A DNA stretch of 64,000 nt from positions 558,001 to 622,000 of the forward strand of contig PERO01000020.1 of NCBI GenBank assembly GCA_002928875.1. Reading direction: 5' to 3'. The notes under the pieces were generated by a model, which made no database searches, was not told the origin of the DNA, and saw only the letters and a program-made list of their open reading frames with translations. Source of the stretch: Methylobacterium sp. (GTDB lineage: Bacteria > Pseudomonadota > Alphaproteobacteria > Rhizobiales > Beijerinckiaceae). Each line of letters begins with the position of its first letter. Positions within the stretch are counted from its first letter, which is position 1. This document shows, in pieces, positions 60,688 through 64,000 of this stretch. The position numbers and the translations under genes were made by a program.

Positions 60688-61427
60688 CAACCGTTCTCCA
60701 GGTCGAAGGCCTCGCGAAGCATTTCGGCGGCATCCGTGCGGTGGAGGATGTGAGCTTCGCGGTGCATGAGGGCGAGATCCTCGGCATCATCGGCCCGAAT
60801 GGCTGCGGGAAATCCACCCTTTTCAACTGCATCCTTGGGCAATTGACGCCGACGTCGGGCCGCGTGCGGCTCGACGGGCAGGATGTCACGGGCCTCACGC
60901 CCGAAGCGATGAACAGGCGCGGCGTGAGCCGCACCTTCCAGCTGCTGCAGGTTTTCCCCGAACTCTCGGTGCGCGAGAACCTCATCCTCGCGGGGCAGGA
61001 GCACCGGGGGACGATGCTCTCGCGCCTCTTCGGCCCGCGCGATGCCGGGCTCACCGCCGAGGCCGAAAGGATGATCGGCTTCTTCCGCCTCGGGCACCTC
61101 GCGGATGCCAAGGCGGGCGGGCTTTCCTACGGCCAGCAGAAGCTGCTCGATGCCGCCATGGCCTTCATGGCCGGGCCCCGCCTCGTGCTGCTGGATGAAC
61201 CCGCCGGCGGGGTGAACCTCACCATGCTCGGCGACCTGAAAGAGCGGCTCAAGGTGATGAATGCCGAGGCCGGCGCGACCTTCGTCGTCATCGAGCACAA
61301 CATGGATTTCGTGATGAGCCTCTGCACCCGCGTGGTGGTGATGGCCGAGGGCCGGGTGCTTGCTGTCGGCACCCCCGCCGAAGTGCGCGCCAACCCGGCC
61401 GTCATCGACGCCTATCTGGGGCATTGA
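60684..61427 (+). CDS. ABC transporter ATP-binding protein (LivG-like)
   Basis: GPNGCGKSTLFN, LSYGQQKLLDAAMAF, LLDEPAGG; GTG start. Confidence 0.94.
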   Translation: MTTVLQVEGLAKHFGGIRAVEDVSFAVHEGEILGIIGPNGCGKSTLFNCILGQLTPTSGRVRLDGQDVTGLTPEAMNRRGVSRTFQLLQVFPELSVRENLILAGQEHRGTMLSRLFGPRDAGLTAEAERMIGFFRLGHLADAKAGGLSYGQQKLLDAAMAFMAGPRLVLLDEPAGGVNLTMLGDLKERLKVMNAEAGATFVVIEHNMDFVMSLCTRVVVMAEGRVLAVGTPAEVRANPAVIDAYLGH

Positions 61428-61430
61428 GCC

Positions 61431-62198
61431 ATGGAACGGAAAGGCATGGACAAGACCCCGATCAGCGATCCGATCCTCGAACTCGAGAACGTGGTGGGCG
61501 GCTATGGGCGCATCACCATCCTCAACGGCGCGAGCTTCAAGGTGAAGCGCGGGGCGATCACTACCGTGATCGGCCCGAATGGCGCGGGGAAATCCACGGT
61601 CTTCAAGGCGATCTTCGGCCTCCTGAACCTCTCCTCCGGCACGATCCGCTTCGAGGGCCGCGACATCACCCGCTGGCCCCCGCGGAAGCTTCTGGAAGCG
61701 GGAATCGTCTATGTGCCGCAGGGGCGCAACATCTTCCCCGAACTCTCTGTGCGCCATAACCTCGAATTCGGCGCGGTGGCGGCCGGGCCGCACATCACGG
61801 ATATAGAAGCCCGTATCGAAGCCGCGCTCGATCGCTTCCCCGCGCTTCGCCAGAAGGCCGATGTGCAGGCCTCCACGCTCTCCGGCGGGCAGCAGAAGCA
61901 GCTCGAGATCATGCGCGGCCTGCTGCTCGACCCCAAGCTGATCCTGATCGACGAGCCCTCCATCGGCCTCTCGCCGCTCCTGGTGCAGGAGACCTTCGGC
62001 ATCCTGAAGGACCTGCGAGCCAAGGGCGTGACCATCCTGATGGTCGAGCAGAATGCCCGCTCGGCGCTGGACATCTCCGATGAAGGCCTCGTGCTCGAAA
62101 CGGGGCGGGCGCGCCTGCAGGGCCCGGCGCGGGATATCCTGAATGATCCGCGCGTGGCGCAGCTCTTCCTCGGCGGCGCGATGGCGGAGGCGGGCTGA
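61431..62198 (+). CDS. ABC transporter ATP-binding protein (LivF-like)
   Basis: GPNGAGKSTVFK, LSGGQQKQLEIMRGLLLDPKLILIDEPSIGLSP. Confidence 0.94.
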   Translation: MERKGMDKTPISDPILELENVVGGYGRITILNGASFKVKRGAITTVIGPNGAGKSTVFKAIFGLLNLSSGTIRFEGRDITRWPPRKLLEAGIVYVPQGRNIFPELSVRHNLEFGAVAAGPHITDIEARIEAALDRFPALRQKADVQASTLSGGQQKQLEIMRGLLLDPKLILIDEPSIGLSPLLVQETFGILKDLRAKGVTILMVEQNARSALDISDEGLVLETGRARLQGPARDILNDPRVAQLFLGGAMAEAG

Positions 62199-63236
62199 AT
62201 GAGCACCGCGCCGGTCCGCTTGGCCGTGATGGGCGCCGGGCTGATCGGCCGCCGGCATATCGAGCATGTCCTCGCCGAACCCGGAGCCGCCTTGCACAGC
62301 GTCATCGATCCCGCGCCGCAAGCGCAGGCACTCGCGGCCGAACGGGGCTGGCGATGGCAGGAGGCATTCGATTTTTCCCAGTCGGACAAGCCCGACGGCG
62401 TGATCATCGCCACGCCCAACGCGATGCATGTCGCGCACGGGCTCGCGGCCATCGAAGCGGCAATTCCGGTGCTCATCGAGAAACCGCTGGCGGACACGCT
62501 TTCGGGGGCGGAGCGCCTCGTGGCAACGGCAGAAAAGGCCGGCGTGCCGCTCGCCGTCGGTCATCACCGCCGGCATAACCCGATCATCGCGCGGGCCAAG
62601 GCGAAGATCGCGGCCGGCGAGATTGGCCCGATCGTGGCGGTGCACGGCTTCTTCTGGATCGCGAAGCCGGACGACTATTTCAACGTGAGCTGGCGGTGCG
62701 AGCCGGGCGCGGGGCCGATCCTGATCAATCTCATCCACGAGATCGACATCATCCGCCATCTCTGCGGCGCGATTTCAGAGGTCTGGGCGATTGCGGCCAA
62801 CGGGCAGCGCGGCTTTGCGGTGGAGGACAGCGCGGCGGTGATGATGCGCTTCGCGAATGGCGCGCTCGGCACCTTCACCCTGTCCGACGCCATCCCCTCA
62901 CCCTGGAGCTGGGAACTCACCAGCGGCGAGAACCCGGATTTCGCGCGAACTGGCGAGGCTTATCTGATGATCGGCGGGCGGGATGCCTCGCTCAGCCTGC
63001 CGCGGCTCGAGACATGGCGGCACAGACCCGCGAAAAGCTGGTGGCAGCCGATGGAAGCGACCCGGGAAAGCCTCCCGCCGCTCGATCCGCTGCGCGCGCA
63101 GATCGCGCAATTCTGCCGCGTCATCCGGGAGGGCGAGGCGCCGCTCGTCCCCGGCCGCGAGGGGCTCGAAAGCCTGCGCGTCATCGAGGCCATCCGGCAG
63201 GCCGCCACCACAGGGCAATCCGTGAGGCTCGCATGA
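62199..63236 (+). CDS. Gfo/Idh/MocA family oxidoreductase
   Basis: LAVMGAGLIGRRHIEHV, EKPLADTLSGAERLV. Confidence 0.93.
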   Translation: MSTAPVRLAVMGAGLIGRRHIEHVLAEPGAALHSVIDPAPQAQALAAERGWRWQEAFDFSQSDKPDGVIIATPNAMHVAHGLAAIEAAIPVLIEKPLADTLSGAERLVATAEKAGVPLAVGHHRRHNPIIARAKAKIAAGEIGPIVAVHGFFWIAKPDDYFNVSWRCEPGAGPILINLIHEIDIIRHLCGAISEVWAIAANGQRGFAVEDSAAVMMRFANGALGTFTLSDAIPSPWSWELTSGENPDFARTGEAYLMIGGRDASLSLPRLETWRHRPAKSWWQPMEATRESLPPLDPLRAQIAQFCRVIREGEAPLVPGREGLESLRVIEAIRQAATTGQSVRLA

Positions 63237-64000
63237 TCCCCTCCATCGCCACCGTCTGCATCTCCGGCAATCTCGGCGAGAAGCTCGAGGCCATCGCGAA
63301 GGCCGGATTTCGAGCGGTCGAGATTTTCGAGAACGATCTCATCGCCCATCCCGGCTCGCCTGCCGAGGTGCGGATGATCTGCGCGGATCTCGGGCTCAGC
63401 ATCGTCACCTGCCAGCCTTTCCGCGATTTCGAGGGCATGCCGCTGGCGCGCCGCGCCCGCACCTTCGACCGCGCCGAGCGGAAGTTCGACCTGCTGCAGG
63501 AACTGGGGACGGACCTTCTGTTTGTCTGCTCCAGCCTCTCGCCGGAGGCCGAGGGCGGCATTCCGCGCCTCGCGGAGGATTTTGCCGAGCTTGCCCAGCG
63601 CGCCGCGAAGCGCGGCCTGCGCGTCGGCTACGAGGCGCTCGCCTGGGGCCGGCACGTCTCGGATTATCGCGATGCCTGGGAGGTGGTGCGCCGCGCGAAC
63701 CAGCCGAATCTCGGGCTGATCCTCGACAGCTTCCACATCTTCTCGCGCGGTTTCGAAATCGAGAGCATCCGCAACATTCCGGGCGACCGCATCGCGCTGG
63801 TGCAGGTGGCCGATGCGCCGCGCCTGCAGATGGACCCCCTCTCCTGGAGCCGGCATTGGCGCTGCCTGCCGGGGCAGGGCGATTTCGACCTCGCGGGCTT
63901 CCTCGATTGCCTGCTGGCCACAGGCTATCAGGGCCCGCTCAGCCTCGAGATCTTCAACGATCGCTTCCGCGCAGGCTCGGCCCGTCTCGTGGCGCGGGAC
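63233..64000 (+). CDS. Sugar phosphate isomerase/epimerase TIM-barrel, QuiC1-like 3-dehydroshikimate dehydratase, truncated by window end
   Basis: Manual translation MIPSIATVCISGNLGEKLEAIAKAGFRAVEIFENDLIAHPGSPAEV...GYEALAWGRHVSDYRDAWEVVRRANQPNLGLILDSFH... Confidence 0.82.
   Translation, partial: MIPSIATVCISGNLGEKLEAIAKAGFRAVEIFENDLIAHPGSPAEVRMICADLGLSIVTCQPFRDFEGMPLARRARTFDRAERKFDLLQELGTDLLFVCSSLSPEAEGGIPRLAEDFAELAQRAAKRGLRVGYEALAWGRHVSDYRDAWEVVRRANQPNLGLILDSFHIFSRGFEIESIRNIPGDRIALVQVADAPRLQMDPLSWSRHWRCLPGQGDFDLAGFLDCLLATGYQGPLSLEIFNDRFRAGSARLVARD

Overview
64 kb of a high-GC alphaproteobacterial (probably Hyphomicrobiales/Rhizobiales) chromosome, mostly housekeeping genes: rlmN, thpR, an FtsX-type ABC exporter, NAD-glutamate dehydrogenase, purH, rsmB-like, a RluA-family synthase, hemN, a CFA-type methyltransferase, acs, gpsA, tsaD, hemC-hemD-mitofilin-hemY, and an AceE-like E1 enzyme. 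The right end carries a LysR regulator, a Liv-type ABC transporter, a Gfo/Idh oxidoreductase and a QuiC1-like dehydratase. The main accessory region is a ~7.9 kb integrative element (about 38940-46817) inserted in a tRNA-Thr(CGT) gene and bounded by a 16-bp direct repeat. It carries a P4-type integrase, an uncharacterised 313-aa protein, an AlpA-like regulator, an HTH/Zn-ribbon protein paired with a second tyrosine recombinase, and a single-chain nuclease-methyltransferase R-M protein with an AT-rich specificity region. Other points of interest: a low-GC ORFan (3824-4750), an ECF sigma / anti-sigma / subtilase / small secreted protein module whose two small genes share a hairpin leader, a candidate ybhL-type leader before a Bax-inhibitor gene, and a perfect T-N11-A palindrome between the LysR gene and the transporter operon. 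All calls come from reading the sequence and the supplied ORF translations; no database search was run.
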